The notes under the pieces are model-generated. The model did no database searches and was not told the DNA's origin. It saw only the letters and a program-made list of their open reading frames with translations. Below, piece after piece: positions 7,472-17,092 of a stretch of 64,000 nt of DNA. The DNA is from Flavobacteriaceae bacterium UBA1682 (GTDB lineage: Bacteria > Bacteroidota > Bacteroidia > Flavobacteriales > Flavobacteriaceae), in NCBI GenBank assembly GCA_002320285.1, contig DCKE01000024.1, positions 1-64,000 of the forward strand, given 5' to 3'. A program made the position numbers and the translations under genes. Numbering within the stretch: the stretch's first letter is position 1; each line of letters begins with the position of its first letter.

Positions 7472-8560
7472 ATGTTACAAAAGCGGCTAAGAGCGCAGAA
7501 GGAAGCACAATTATATCGCAGTTTGGGGAGCACCGTTCCAGGCATTGATTTTGCCTCCAATGATTATTTGGGATTGGCTGCCAACGAGTTATTTCAAGAG
7601 AGGGTATTCGATGTTATTAGCAAGCAAAAAGCTGCGCTTTTAGGTAGTAGCGGTTCTCGTTTATTGACGGGTAATTCGAAATATACAGAAGACTTAGAAC
7701 ACAAAATAAGTCAATTACATCAAGTGGAGTCGGCGCTTTTAATGGGATCTGGTTATTTGGCAAACTTGTGTTTGTTTTCTTGTATTCCACAACGCGGAGA
7801 TGTGGTAATAATCGACGAGCATATACACCGTTCTGTTCACGACGGTTGCCAGTTGAATCACGCACGAAAATGGAAGTTTAAACACAATGATTTAAACGAT
7901 TTAGAAAACTTATTATCTCGAGTTGAGGGGAACTGTTATGTGGCTGTTGAAAGTGTTTACTCTATGGATGGCAGTATTGCTCCGTTAGTTGAGTTGATAG
8001 CATTGTGTCAAAAACATCAAGCGTACTTAATTGTGGATGAAGCACATGCATTCGGAGTTTTTGGTTGGGGTTTGGTTTCTTTTTATCGTTTGCAGCAACA
8101 AGTTTTTGCCACAGTAGTGACCTATGGCAAAGCAATGGGGTGTCATGGTGCGGCAATATTAGGCAGTCAACTGTTACAGCAGACGATCATAAATTACGGG
8201 AGTCCATTAATCTACAGTACTTCGGCCAGTTTAGCACAATGGATTGCCATTGATCAGGGTTATGATTTTATAGCAGAACAACAGGAATTACCAGATCTAT
8301 TAAATCAAAATATTCGATTTTTCCGCCACTTATTACTGCTTGAGTCGGATGCATTGATCAGTCCTATACAAGCTTTTTATTTTCCGGGCAATGCTTCGGT
8401 TAGGCATAAAGCTTCACAGCTGGTTGAGCAGGGGATGTCGGTATATCCAATCTTAAGCCCTACGGTAGCGGTAGGTGAAGAGCGTCTGAGAATTTGCCTA
8501 CATACTTTTAATACAAAACGTCAAATCAGTGAGCTGGTTTCACTACTAACAAAAGAATAA
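7472..8560 (+). CDS. bioF: 8-amino-7-oxononanoate synthase
   Basis: 362 aa from the ATG at 7472, which has an AGGGGAAG ribosome-binding-like sequence just upstream; an ATG at 7454 would overlap the previous gene by 10 bp. PLP-dependent alpha-oxoamine synthase that condenses pimeloyl thioester with alanine. Motifs: FASNDYLGL near the start, GSSGSRLLTGNSKYTEDLE, DEHIHRSVHDG, VDEAHAFGVFG, and the PLP lysine near residue 220 in TYGKAMGCHGAAILG. The C-terminal domain ends with EERLRICLHTFNT. Slightly shorter than E. coli BioF (384 aa). It is second in the operon and is followed by bioD after 4 bp. Confidence 0.94.
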   Translation: MLQKRLRAQKEAQLYRSLGSTVPGIDFASNDYLGLAANELFQERVFDVISKQKAALLGSSGSRLLTGNSKYTEDLEHKISQLHQVESALLMGSGYLANLCLFSCIPQRGDVVIIDEHIHRSVHDGCQLNHARKWKFKHNDLNDLENLLSRVEGNCYVAVESVYSMDGSIAPLVELIALCQKHQAYLIVDEAHAFGVFGWGLVSFYRLQQQVFATVVTYGKAMGCHGAAILGSQLLQQTIINYGSPLIYSTSASLAQWIAIDQGYDFIAEQQELPDLLNQNIRFFRHLLLLESDALISPIQAFYFPGNASVRHKASQLVEQGMSVYPILSPTVAVGEERLRICLHTFNTKRQISELVSLLTKE

Positions 8561-8564
8561 ACAG

Positions 8565-9176
8565 ATGAATAAGGAGGAAAATTTATTTATAACGGGAATA
8601 GGAACTGGAGTTGGAAAAACGGTGGTTTCGGCTGTTTTTGTGCAACACTTTCAGGCCGACTATTGGAAGCCCATTCAATCGGGTGATTTAGATGATAGTG
8701 ATACTCAAAAGGTTCAGCAACTCGTTGATGGTGCTGGAATACAATTTCATCCCGAACGCCATCGGTTGCAATTGGCGGCCTCTCCGCATAAGTCAGCATT
8801 GCAGGAAAGTATACAGATACAAAGACAAGATTTTAATCTCCCCGTTACTGCCAATCGAATAGTAATTGAAGGAGCAGGAGGTTTATTTGTTCCGATATCC
8901 GATGATTTTTTTATGATTGATTTGATCATCGATTTAGAGGCAGCAGTGGTATTAGTGGTTCGCGATTATCTCGGCTGTATCAATCACAGTTTGTTGTCTA
9001 TTGCTTTTTTAAGACAAAAAAAGATAGCTATTGCTTATTTGGTCATCAACGGAACTATGGACGTGGATTCGGAGCGCGTTATTTTAAATGCTGTTGATTC
9101 CGCGACACAAATTGTCCGTATCCCAGAATTCTCAGAATTAAATAAAACAATTATACAAACTCATAAACTAGCATAA
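8565..9176 (+). CDS. bioD: Dethiobiotin synthetase
   Basis: 203 aa. ATP-dependent carboxylase that closes the ureido ring of 7,8-diaminononanoate. The P-loop GIGTGVGKT is at residues 11-19, followed by YWKPIQSGDLDDSD, which carries the lysine and aspartates used for substrate and magnesium. The EGAGGLFVPISDDF stretch is the family hallmark. Cytosolic. Its TAA stop overlaps the bioB ATG by one base (TAATG), so the two are translationally coupled. Confidence 0.95.
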   Translation: MNKEENLFITGIGTGVGKTVVSAVFVQHFQADYWKPIQSGDLDDSDTQKVQQLVDGAGIQFHPERHRLQLAASPHKSALQESIQIQRQDFNLPVTANRIVIEGAGGLFVPISDDFFMIDLIIDLEAAVVLVVRDYLGCINHSLLSIAFLRQKKIAIAYLVINGTMDVDSERVILNAVDSATQIVRIPEFSELNKTIIQTHKLA

Positions 9177-10165
9177 TGATGAATAACGAATTAGAAATTA
9201 GAACGAATTGGACTAAGGAAGAGGTGCAAGCCATTTATGAGCAACCGTTGATGGAATTGACTTATCAGGCTGCAACAGTGCATAGACAATGGCATAAATC
9301 AACAGAGATTCAAGTTTGTACCCTGTTGTCTGTGAAGACAGGAGGTTGTCCGGAAGACTGTTCGTATTGTGGGCAAGCGGCACGATATCACACGGATATA
9401 AAGGTGCAAGCCTTATTGCCGACAGCAGAAGTTATTGCACATGCGCAACAGGCAAAAGAGGCGGGATCTTCGCGTTTTTGTATGGCTGCAGCTTGGAGGG
9501 AAGTAAGGAATAATCGTGATTTTGATCGGATTATCGATATGGTAAAAGGAGTCAATGAATTGGGTTTGGAAGTATGTTGTACCTTGGGGATGTTGACAGA
9601 AGAGCAGGCTAAGCGCTTGCAAGATGCTGGTCTACATGCCTATAATCACAATTTAGACTCATCGGAGAATTACTATGAAGAAATCATCAGTACTCGAAAA
9701 TTTGACGATCGATTGAATACGATTAATAATGTGCGTAAAGCGGGAATTACGGTGTGTTCAGGTGGTATTATCGGTTTGGGTGAAACCCATCAAGACCGTA
9801 TGTCTATGTTACTAACGCTAGCTACACTGCCGCAACATCCAGAGTCGGTACCGGTTAATGCTTTAGCTCGTGTTGCGGGAACACCGTTGGAAAACCAACC
9901 TAAGATTCAAACTTGGGATATGGTACGTATGATTGCTACAGCACGAATTTTAATGCCCAAAGCTATGGTAAGATTGAGTGCGGGTCGTGTAGAAATGACG
10001 GAAGAAGAGCAGGGATGGTGTTTTATGGCTGGAGCCAATTCGATATTTTCTGGCGACCGTGAAACCTTATTAGTGACGCCAAACCCAGGTATAACTGAAG
10101 ATAAAAAAATGTTTGCTAATCTCGGGTTGCGTCCGATGTCAAAAGAAACGGTATCACTGGTATGA
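9176..10165 (+). CDS. bioB: Biotin synthase (radical SAM)
   Basis: 329 aa. Radical SAM enzyme that inserts sulfur into dethiobiotin. The 4Fe-4S motif CPEDCSYC sits at residues 58-65. Other signatures are ARYHTDIKVQALL, RFCMAAAWRE, AYNHNLDSSENYYEEIISTR, GGIIGLGETHQDR and the C-terminal SAGRVEM and GANSIFSGD stretches, which contribute the second iron-sulfur cluster. Starts at the ATG that overlaps the bioD stop (a second ATG follows at once). Its end overlaps the bioA start by 4 bp (ATGA). Confidence 0.97.
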   Translation: MMNNELEIRTNWTKEEVQAIYEQPLMELTYQAATVHRQWHKSTEIQVCTLLSVKTGGCPEDCSYCGQAARYHTDIKVQALLPTAEVIAHAQQAKEAGSSRFCMAAAWREVRNNRDFDRIIDMVKGVNELGLEVCCTLGMLTEEQAKRLQDAGLHAYNHNLDSSENYYEEIISTRKFDDRLNTINNVRKAGITVCSGGIIGLGETHQDRMSMLLTLATLPQHPESVPVNALARVAGTPLENQPKIQTWDMVRMIATARILMPKAMVRLSAGRVEMTEEEQGWCFMAGANSIFSGDRETLLVTPNPGITEDKKMFANLGLRPMSKETVSLV

Positions 10166-11430
10166 AAAGTTTAAAAGAGCGTGATCAGGCGGTTAATTGG
10201 CATCCCTATACTCAAATGAAAACCGCGGCTGCGGCTATAGGTATTGTAAGAGGTGAGGGTGTGTTTTTATACGATGAAGATGGCAAGCGATATATCGATG
10301 CGGTTTCTTCGTGGTGGGTAACGCTTCACGGACATGCTCATCCCTATATTGCACAGCGGGTTTCTGAGCAATTAAACACTTTGGAACAAGTGATTTTTGC
10401 GGGTTTTACACACGAGCCAGCCGTTCAACTTTCGGAAAATTTATTGGCTTTATTGCCAGTAAATCAGAAAAGGGTGTTTTACTCAGATAACGGATCTACC
10501 GCTATAGAAGTCGCTTTAAAAATGTGCCTTCAGTATTGGAATAACAAGGGGCAGAGCAGAAGAAAAATCCTAGCATTTAAAGATGCTTATCACGGAGATA
10601 CTTTCGGTGCGATGTCGGTAAGTGGACGTAGTGTATGGACAAACCCCTTTGAAGATCTACTGTTTGATGTGGTATTTATAGAAACTCCAACAGCTACTAA
10701 TCTGAACGAGCTACAACAGCAGATTGATGTTATTGCCAATGAGGTGGGATGTTTTATTTATGAACCCTTAGTCCAAGGATCAGCTGGGATGTTGATGCAC
10801 GATGCTGAATCATTAAGTGCTTTGATGAATTATTGCCGCCAACGCGATATACTGTTGATTCAAGATGAAGTTTTTACTGGTTTTGGTCGAACAGGTAAAT
10901 TATTCGCAGTGGATTATTTAACAGCAGTACCTGACTTAATGTGTTTTTCTAAAGGACTAACTGGAGGAACATTACCGATGGGAATCACCACGTGTACGTC
11001 GGTGATCTATCAAGCTTTTTATTCTGACGATCAGCATAAAGCACTTTTTCACGGTCATTCATTTACAGCAAATCCCTTGGCATGTAGTGCAGCCTTAGCA
11101 AGCTTAGAATTGTTGTTGTTACCCACCACTCAAGCAGCTATTGAACGCATTGCTCAAAAGCATCGGGTTTTCGCTAAAACGATAGCCTTGCACCCTAAAG
11201 TAGAAAGTGTCCGACAACTGGGAACCATCTTGGCTCTAAATTGGAAAACCGAACATCTCGGATCGTATTTTAGTGAGATTCGAGGAAAGTTGTATGATTT
11301 TTTTCTAAACAACGGTGTGTTGTTGCGCCCTTTGGGTAACGTTCTTTATATACTTCCTCCATATTGTATGGAAGATGCAGAATTGGATGAGATTTATCGT
11401 CTTATTATAAAGGCATTGGAGGAATTGTAA
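10162..11430 (+). CDS. bioA: Adenosylmethionine-8-amino-7-oxononanoate aminotransferase
   Basis: 422 aa class III aminotransferase that converts KAPA to DAPA with SAM as amino donor. Motifs: NWHPYTQMKT at the start, DAVSSWWVTLHGHAHP, DNGSTAIEVALKM (PLP phosphate binding), AYHGDTFGAMSVSGR, LIQDEVFTGFGRTGK, and the PLP lysine near residue 263 in CFSKGLTGGTLPMG. The WHPY and SSWW stretches are BioA-specific within the class. It is the last gene of the operon (order: diiron protein, F, D, B, A). Confidence 0.95.
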   Translation: MKSLKERDQAVNWHPYTQMKTAAAAIGIVRGEGVFLYDEDGKRYIDAVSSWWVTLHGHAHPYIAQRVSEQLNTLEQVIFAGFTHEPAVQLSENLLALLPVNQKRVFYSDNGSTAIEVALKMCLQYWNNKGQSRRKILAFKDAYHGDTFGAMSVSGRSVWTNPFEDLLFDVVFIETPTATNLNELQQQIDVIANEVGCFIYEPLVQGSAGMLMHDAESLSALMNYCRQRDILLIQDEVFTGFGRTGKLFAVDYLTAVPDLMCFSKGLTGGTLPMGITTCTSVIYQAFYSDDQHKALFHGHSFTANPLACSAALASLELLLLPTTQAAIERIAQKHRVFAKTIALHPKVESVRQLGTILALNWKTEHLGSYFSEIRGKLYDFFLNNGVLLRPLGNVLYILPPYCMEDAELDEIYRLIIKALEEL

Positions 11431-11518
11431 AGTAGCGTGATTACATGGGGAATTTTTAAAAAAAACTATAGCATCTTTTAGCGATGATGATTGTGATCAA
11501 GGAGTGGTATAAATTGTT

Positions 11519-11526
11519 TAAATTTG
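11519..11526 (+). promoter_or_regulatory. -7 box before the 112-aa unknown gene
   Basis: TAAATTTG, a full TAnnTTTG match, 22 bp before the ATG at 11548. It suggests the small gene is transcribed separately from bioA, which ends at 11430. Confidence 0.45.
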
Positions 11527-11547
11527 TCGAGTTTTAAAAATTATACC

Positions 11548-11886
11548 ATGCATATACAAGACGTGATTATTCAAAACTTAGACGGTTTAATAAAAGCACA
11601 ATCGAGTAAATCAGAACTTAAGATAGAAGATTTAATAGCTATTGGTGCTTATGTAGGAGCAGGTGTTTTACGCGGACGTTATCAAGTAGTGAAAGAGGTC
11701 AAAGAGGAAGAAATTCAGGGTGTTTTTGGAATAATAGGTAATTTTTATCGCGAAAGTTTTGGAGATGCCTTTGATCAGGAAGATTTTGTGGCTTTAAAAT
11801 CTAAAGCTATGGAATTACTTCAACAACCTACTTTTGATTCAGATCTGCAGGAATTTGTAGCGGAAATCACCAAAAAACAAGCATAA
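11548..11886 (+). CDS. Conserved-looking small protein of unknown function
   Basis: 112 aa from the ATG at 11548; an in-frame TTG at 11524 lies within the promoter region and is less likely. The protein is soluble, helical and acidic (MHIQDVIIQNLDGLIKAQSS, KVKEEEIQGVFGIIGNFYRE-like middle), with no signal peptide or clear domain. It follows the biotin operon by 117 bp with its own -7 box, and converges on an SDR gene 35 bp downstream. I do not recognise the family. Confidence 0.65.
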   Translation: MHIQDVIIQNLDGLIKAQSSKSELKIEDLIAIGAYVGAGVLRGRYQVVKEVKEEEIQGVFGIIGNFYRESFGDAFDQEDFVALKSKAMELLQQPTFDSDLQEFVAEITKKQA

Positions 11887-11920
11887 TAGATCAATTTACA
11901 GCAAGTTGGCAAGGAGGTTT

Positions 11921-12643
11921 TTATACTTCTTTGCCAGCAATGCTTGCACCGCCATCGACTCCCAATACTTGTCCTGTAATAAAGGCGGCATCGTCAGAAA
12001 GGAAAAAACACACTGCGGCTGCTACTTCATGCGGTTGCCCAATTCTCTTCATAGGTACGGAGCTAATTGTTTGTTTTTCAGCTTGGCTGCCTATCGGTCT
12101 TGAAGTGCGAAACAATATCGTTTCTATGGGACCAGGTGCCACAGCATTGGATGTAATACCCTGTTTTGCAAACTCTAATGCCCAAGTTTTGGTACATCCA
12201 ATAAGCGCACTTTTTGCTGCGGAGTAAGCGGTTCGGTTGACATTCCCATGTATGGCTCTACTGCAAATATTAACAATACGACCTTGTCCGAGTTGCTTCA
12301 TAACCGGAATAAAAAACTGTGTCACTTGTATAGACGAGCGGACATTTAAGGTCCAAACGCTTTGCAAACTTTCAAAATCGAGTTCTTCGAGACATTGTGG
12401 TAACGAAACTCCCACATTATTGACGACACCATAGATTTGATATTGCTCACTGATCTCCTTTAATACTGTAGCAGTTTTATCAAAATCCATCAAATCACAA
12501 GAAAATAACGCACCTGGAAAATCAATCCCTGATGTATTTCGGGCCAATCCAATCGGAAAAAAATCTAAGGAGGCTAATTTTTTAGCTATTGCTAAACCAA
12601 TTCCCCTGCTTGCTCCAGTAATAAGTATTGCCCTTTTTTGCAT
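11921..12643 (-). CDS. SDR-family oxidoreductase (FabG-like)
   Basis: 240 aa classical short-chain dehydrogenase. The NAD(P) motif TGASRGIGLAIAKK is at residues 9-22, VVNNVGVSLP corresponds to the NNAG motif (with V for A), and the catalytic set is the serine in NICSRAI plus YSAAK. The C-terminus GQVLGVDGGAS is also typical. Such enzymes reduce 3-oxoacyl-ACP or other carbonyls. It is smaller in context than the fabG at 58238, which sits near fabV, so this copy probably serves another substrate. Convergent with the preceding small gene. Confidence 0.85.
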   Translation of the reverse strand: MQKRAILITGASRGIGLAIAKKLASLDFFPIGLARNTSGIDFPGALFSCDLMDFDKTATVLKEISEQYQIYGVVNNVGVSLPQCLEELDFESLQSVWTLNVRSSIQVTQFFIPVMKQLGQGRIVNICSRAIHGNVNRTAYSAAKSALIGCTKTWALEFAKQGITSNAVAPGPIETILFRTSRPIGSQAEKQTISSVPMKRIGQPHEVAAAVCFFLSDDAAFITGQVLGVDGGASIAGKEV

Positions 12644-13011
12644 AAGCTTCTAAATTTGGTCCGTACCCCAATGAAAAACATCACTCATAAAAAAGTTTTA
12701 AATAAGCGTGGAATGGTTGTTTATTTCTTTAGATGGTAGATTAAAATTATATATTTTTTTTCAATATAAGGATTTTATTTAATAAAAAAAATATAAAATC
12801 GGAGGTGTTTTGTTTTAAAATTATCTTTTTAGTTAATATTTTAATTAGTTTTTATTCAATCAAATATTTGGGCTGAATGGAGTTAAAGGTGATTAAAAAT
12901 AGGTAAAGAAGGTTGTTAAATATTGGGCCTAATCGATAAACTGTGGCCTAAAGTTGTAGGGTAGACCTAATATGCTTTAATTTGGGAATTCTATAATAAA
13001 GATTTAATACA
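12644..13011. other. AT-rich intergenic region, 368 bp
   Basis: Lies between the divergent SDR and S9 peptidase genes. It is rich in A and T runs, with no open frame of note, no convincing TAnnTTTG box and no obvious stem-loop. Presumably it carries the promoters of both genes. Confidence 0.6.
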
Positions 13012-15933
13012 ATGAATTTTTTAAACTACCATTTACCTTTTAATACGGCTGCTCTTTGGTTGCGTCAACCGTTTTTTGTTTCGATTATACTGCTTTACTC
13101 AACGGTTTCACTAGCGCAAAAAAAACCAATTGATCATAGTGTTTATGACGCTTGGCAAAGCATTGGCATTAAATTATGGTCTGCGGATGGGAAGACGGCG
13201 ATCTATCAGGTGTCCCCTCAAGAGGGTGATAAATTTATGTATGTAAAAAGGAGTGATTCGCCATTACAGCAGCAACTACCAAGAGGAGAGAATCCGGTTT
13301 TTACCTACGATTCGAAATTTGCTGTAGCTTTGATTAAACCTTTTTACAAGGATATTCGGGAGGCTAAAATAAAAAAGAAAAAAGAAGAAGAGACTCCTAA
13401 AGATTCGTTAGCGATTATCAATACTTCCAGTTTATTGATCACAAAAGTACCTTTGGTAAAATCGTTTAAGGTTCCTGAAAAAGGCGGTTCAAAACTGGCC
13501 TATCAATTGCATAAAGCCGTTGCTGTAAAGGCAGTGGATAGCTTAAAAACGGATTCGTTACAAAAAAAGAAAGCCGTTGCTACTGAGCAAGCCAAAAAGA
13601 AAGACAAACAGGCTGAACCGCTTCCTTTGGTTTTAATGGATTTGGTTAGCGGAAAACAGTTGGTTTTTGAAGACGTTGTGGAATATGAGTTTAGTAAAAA
13701 CGGTAAGAAATTGGTTTTTGCAACCCAAGAACCGACTAAAAAGGAAGTTAAGAAAGACGAAAAAGACGTAAGTATAGCGGACGATTCTAAAAAGACCACT
13801 TACGGGGTTTATCTGATCGACACCGATACGAATGTCCTAACTACCTTATTGGAGGGAAATGGAGAATTTAATCAATTTGCTTTTGATGAATTGGGTAATC
13901 GCGTTGCGTTTATTGGGACTCTGGATGAAAAGAAAAAGGAAATTAAGTCCTATCATTTATACAGTAGTTTTAAGACGCAGCAAGCTCAAATCTTGGCTAG
14001 TAGTCAAACTCTAGGAATGCCGGATAAATGGGCCGTTTCAGAATACAGAAAACCCCTTTTTAGCCGTAATGGTAAAAAGATTTTTTTTGGAATAGCACCG
14101 GTTAAAATAGCTAAAGACACCACATTAATTATAGAGGATCACGCTATAGTAGATGTTTGGCACTATAAAGACGATTATTTGCAAACCATCCAACTTAAAA
14201 ACCTGGATAAAGAGTTAAAGAGGTCCTACTTAGCGGTGATTCATTTAGATCAACCAAATACTTTAGTACCCTTGTCAGATGCTCAATTGCAGGAGGTTGT
14301 TTTAGTCGATGAAGGTAATGCGGACTATGTTTTGGGCTATTCTGATACTAAGGGCCGTTTAGCAACGCAGTGGACGGGTTTTGCACCAAGAGATTATTAC
14401 GAAATCAATACGCGTAATGGGCGTTCAAATTTAATCGTAGCGAATTTAAATGGATATGCATACAGTTCGCCTTTGGGAAAATACATCGTTTATTTCAATC
14501 GAGAGGGGGGGAATTGGTTTAGTTACCACGTTGGCTCCAAAAAACACGTGTCACTTAATAAAAATCTACACGTTGCTTTTGCCGATGAGGATTTTGATAT
14601 GCCCGATTTACCAAATGCCTATGGTATTGCTGCGTGGACAGACCAGGATGAGACGGTGTTAATCAAAGATCGTTATGACATTTGGGAGTTTTCTTTAAAT
14701 GGAAATAAAGCAGCACATCAGATTACTAAAGGTTACGGGCGTACAAACAAAATTCGATTTGACATTGAAAAATTAGATGCTGATGTTCGAAGTCTTTCTC
14801 GTCAAGCGCCCCTTTTATTAAGTGCTTTTAACGAAGTATCTAAAGATGCAGGCTTTTTCACAACTACAGTGCTGGCTAAAAAAGATCCTGAGTTATTGCG
14901 AATGGAAGCAATGTTTACCAACAATGCTGTTGTTAAAGCAAAGCATGCACAGCAATATATGTATGTTAAGGAATCGTTTACACAAGCACCGAGTATTTAT
15001 ACTACTAAAGATTTTAAAGTAGACGAGCTTTTACAGGCCTCGAATCCACAGCAAGCTAACTATAATTGGGGTACGGCATCGTTGATCAATTGGACTACTG
15101 ATAGGGGTAAAAATGCTACGGGTGTATTATATAAACCGGAAGATTTTGACGAAGCAAAATCCTATCCAATGATTGTCTATTTCTATGAGAAGTTAACCGA
15201 TAATTTGCATCGTTATGAAGCGCCTGCACCAACACCGTCGCGTTTGAATATTTCTTATTTTGTCAGTAATGGTTATTTGGTATTTACACCTGATATCAGT
15301 TATGAAAAGGGATATCCAGGAAGATCAGCTGAGGAGTATATCAATTCTGGGGTTGATTTTTTAAAACAAAATAGTTGGGTCGATTCCACAAAAATAGGAA
15401 TACAAGGTCAGAGTTGGGGCGGATATCAAGTTGCGCATCTGATTACAAGAACCAATAGATATGCGGCAGCTTGGTCGGGAGCTCCCGTGGTAAACATGAC
15501 ATCGGCCTATGGCGGTATACGTTGGGCAACTGGAATGAATCGACAATTTCAATATGAAAAAACACAAAGTAGAATAGGAGCGAACTTGTGGGAAGCACAC
15601 GATTTATATATTGAAAACTCACCGCTTTTCTTTATGGATCGTGTCGAAACCCCCGTGGTGATTATGCATAATGACAACGATGGCGCTGTGCCTTGGTATC
15701 AGGGAATTGAAATGTTTACTGCGTTAAGACGTTTGGAAAAGCCGGTATGGATGCTGAATTACAACGGAGATGAGCACAATTTAATGCAACGCCAAAATCG
15801 TAAAGATATACAAATACGAGAACAACAATTTTTTGACCATTATCTAAAAGGAGCTCCGATCCCCGTATGGATGGATACTGGAATTCCTGCGGTTTTAAAA
15901 GGGAAAACTTGGGGATTTGATTTGGTGAAATAG
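13012..15933 (+). CDS. S9-family (prolyl oligopeptidase-like) serine peptidase
   Basis: 973 aa. An N-terminal hydrophobic segment (about 20-35, FFVSIILLYSTVSLAQ) looks like a signal peptide. A long beta-propeller-like middle follows, with a lysine-rich insertion near residues 120-260. The C-terminal alpha/beta-hydrolase domain carries the catalytic triad: Ser near 800 in GQSWGGYQ, Asp near 887 in HNDNDGAVPW, His near 920 in NGDEHNL. The family cleaves peptides; the enzyme is probably periplasmic. Large S9 peptidases of this form are common in Bacteroidota. A strong terminator follows. Confidence 0.88.
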   Translation: MNFLNYHLPFNTAALWLRQPFFVSIILLYSTVSLAQKKPIDHSVYDAWQSIGIKLWSADGKTAIYQVSPQEGDKFMYVKRSDSPLQQQLPRGENPVFTYDSKFAVALIKPFYKDIREAKIKKKKEEETPKDSLAIINTSSLLITKVPLVKSFKVPEKGGSKLAYQLHKAVAVKAVDSLKTDSLQKKKAVATEQAKKKDKQAEPLPLVLMDLVSGKQLVFEDVVEYEFSKNGKKLVFATQEPTKKEVKKDEKDVSIADDSKKTTYGVYLIDTDTNVLTTLLEGNGEFNQFAFDELGNRVAFIGTLDEKKKEIKSYHLYSSFKTQQAQILASSQTLGMPDKWAVSEYRKPLFSRNGKKIFFGIAPVKIAKDTTLIIEDHAIVDVWHYKDDYLQTIQLKNLDKELKRSYLAVIHLDQPNTLVPLSDAQLQEVVLVDEGNADYVLGYSDTKGRLATQWTGFAPRDYYEINTRNGRSNLIVANLNGYAYSSPLGKYIVYFNREGGNWFSYHVGSKKHVSLNKNLHVAFADEDFDMPDLPNAYGIAAWTDQDETVLIKDRYDIWEFSLNGNKAAHQITKGYGRTNKIRFDIEKLDADVRSLSRQAPLLLSAFNEVSKDAGFFTTTVLAKKDPELLRMEAMFTNNAVVKAKHAQQYMYVKESFTQAPSIYTTKDFKVDELLQASNPQQANYNWGTASLINWTTDRGKNATGVLYKPEDFDEAKSYPMIVYFYEKLTDNLHRYEAPAPTPSRLNISYFVSNGYLVFTPDISYEKGYPGRSAEEYINSGVDFLKQNSWVDSTKIGIQGQSWGGYQVAHLITRTNRYAAAWSGAPVVNMTSAYGGIRWATGMNRQFQYEKTQSRIGANLWEAHDLYIENSPLFFMDRVETPVVIMHNDNDGAVPWYQGIEMFTALRRLEKPVWMLNYNGDEHNLMQRQNRKDIQIREQQFFDHYLKGAPIPVWMDTGIPAVLKGKTWGFDLVK

Positions 15934-15940
15934 TGTAAAA

Positions 15941-15970
15941 AAAAGGCTAACCGTCAACGGTTAGCCTTTT
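15941..15970. terminator. Strong hairpin terminator after the S9 peptidase
   Basis: Thirteen-bp stem (AAAAGGCTAACCG / CGGTTAGCCTTTT) with a TCAA loop, flanked by A and T runs. Works for both convergent genes (S9 peptidase and sseB). Confidence 0.9.
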
Positions 15971-16012
15971 TTTCTTATTGTAAATGGTGATCTATTATCA
16001 CTTATATGATGT

Positions 16013-16753
16013 TTAATTACTCGTATAAAACGGTACCGTATGTTCATAAAAATAAGTACTGATATCAGCACCTTTTTCCAATTGCATAAAGTCGACAAAT
16101 TGATCGGCTTTCATAAACGGTTGAGACGCAAGAGCTGCTTGATCTGTGATTCGTTTCATGTCTTTTGTAGCGCATTCCAGTGCAAATATGTAATGTGGAG
16201 GGTCTCCCACTGCGGGATTGTATATCCAGCCTAGATGCGCCGCCTTTACTTCGGGCTGAGCAGTAAACAATTCGATCAAACAGTCCACCAATTCCGATGG
16301 ATAAACGCTTGGCTGGCCAATTTGTACGGCCATGGTCTGTTTGGTTTTTGCCCTATTAGCTTGTTTGTCAAACATAGAACCACTGAGCATTTCGGAGATT
16401 TCTAGAGGTATGAGTTCTTTATAGATGGCCGAAAATGGATTTACCACTACAGCAGAGGTCTGTGCCATTTTTAAAAATTCCCTTCCGTTTATCGGTACTG
16501 GCGTCACCTCATTTCTGATAGATTCCTGTTCAAAAATCCTAGTAATCTCTGTAAATACAGGGATGACTTGATTTGGGAAAACGACTATAGGGCGCTTTTT
16601 TAAATCCGATGTCGAACCAATTTCCTTTCCATTGGATTCTTTTTGTATTAATACATAGACGTTCTCTTCGAGAAAACGACGGTAGAACTGTTCCCGATAT
16701 GTTGCGTCATTACCTGCTTTTTCAAGGATCTCTGATAAAGTTGTTTTTTTCAA
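16013..16753 (-). CDS. SseB-family protein
   Basis: 246 aa. It carries the two SseB (enhanced serine sensitivity) domains: an N-terminal part with YREQFYRRFLEENVYVLI and VVFPNQVIPVFTEITRIFE, and a C-terminal part with VYPSELVDCLIELFTAQPEV and the terminal FYEHTVPFY. Function in this family is poorly understood. The start codon is TTG at 16753: an in-frame stop lies two codons upstream and the next methionine is far inside. A -7 box (TAAATTTG) lies at 16803-16810 and a 12-bp palindrome at 16828-16839. Confidence 0.82.
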   Translation of the reverse strand: MKKTTLSEILEKAGNDATYREQFYRRFLEENVYVLIQKESNGKEIGSTSDLKKRPIVVFPNQVIPVFTEITRIFEQESIRNEVTPVPINGREFLKMAQTSAVVVNPFSAIYKELIPLEISEMLSGSMFDKQANRAKTKQTMAVQIGQPSVYPSELVDCLIELFTAQPEVKAAHLGWIYNPAVGDPPHYIFALECATKDMKRITDQAALASQPFMKADQFVDFMQLEKGADISTYFYEHTVPFYTSN

Positions 16754-16802
16754 ATCTTAGTTTTTAAGGGGGTATAAATTTGATTTATTTAAGTAAGGAG
16801 TT

Positions 16803-16839
16803 CAAATTTAAACCAAAAAAAATTCTTTATACTAGTATA
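16803..16839 (-). promoter_or_regulatory. sseB promoter with TATACTAGTATA palindrome
   Basis: The minus strand carries TAAATTTG (16803-16810), a full -7 match. The 12-bp palindrome TATACTAGTATA at 16828-16839 occupies the region where the -33 element would lie. A longer version of the same palindrome precedes the ECF sigma gene at 41240. The rest of 16754-17092 is AT-rich with nothing else recognised. Confidence 0.45.
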
Positions 16840-17092
16840 ATTGTTAATATTTAGATTTTATACTGGACTGTTGTCAGTAAATAAAATAAATTTTTATTGA
16901 CGAAGTATCGCAGTAAGCAGGTTTAAACCGATATAAAATATTGATAAATTATTATGGTCGATTCGTTTGCTTATTGCTTAGAGAAACAATACTTTTTTGT
17001 ATTATTGAAAGGTGCATTCGCAAATTCTGGTTGGAGCTGTCCATGCGTTTTTTTTGGCGAATTAATTTTAAAATTGTTACTAATTCTATAAG

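Noticed and set aside
11921..12643. Second fabG for fatty-acid synthesis
   Set aside because: It is SDR, but without fab neighbours; the fabG at 58238 beside fabV is the better candidate.
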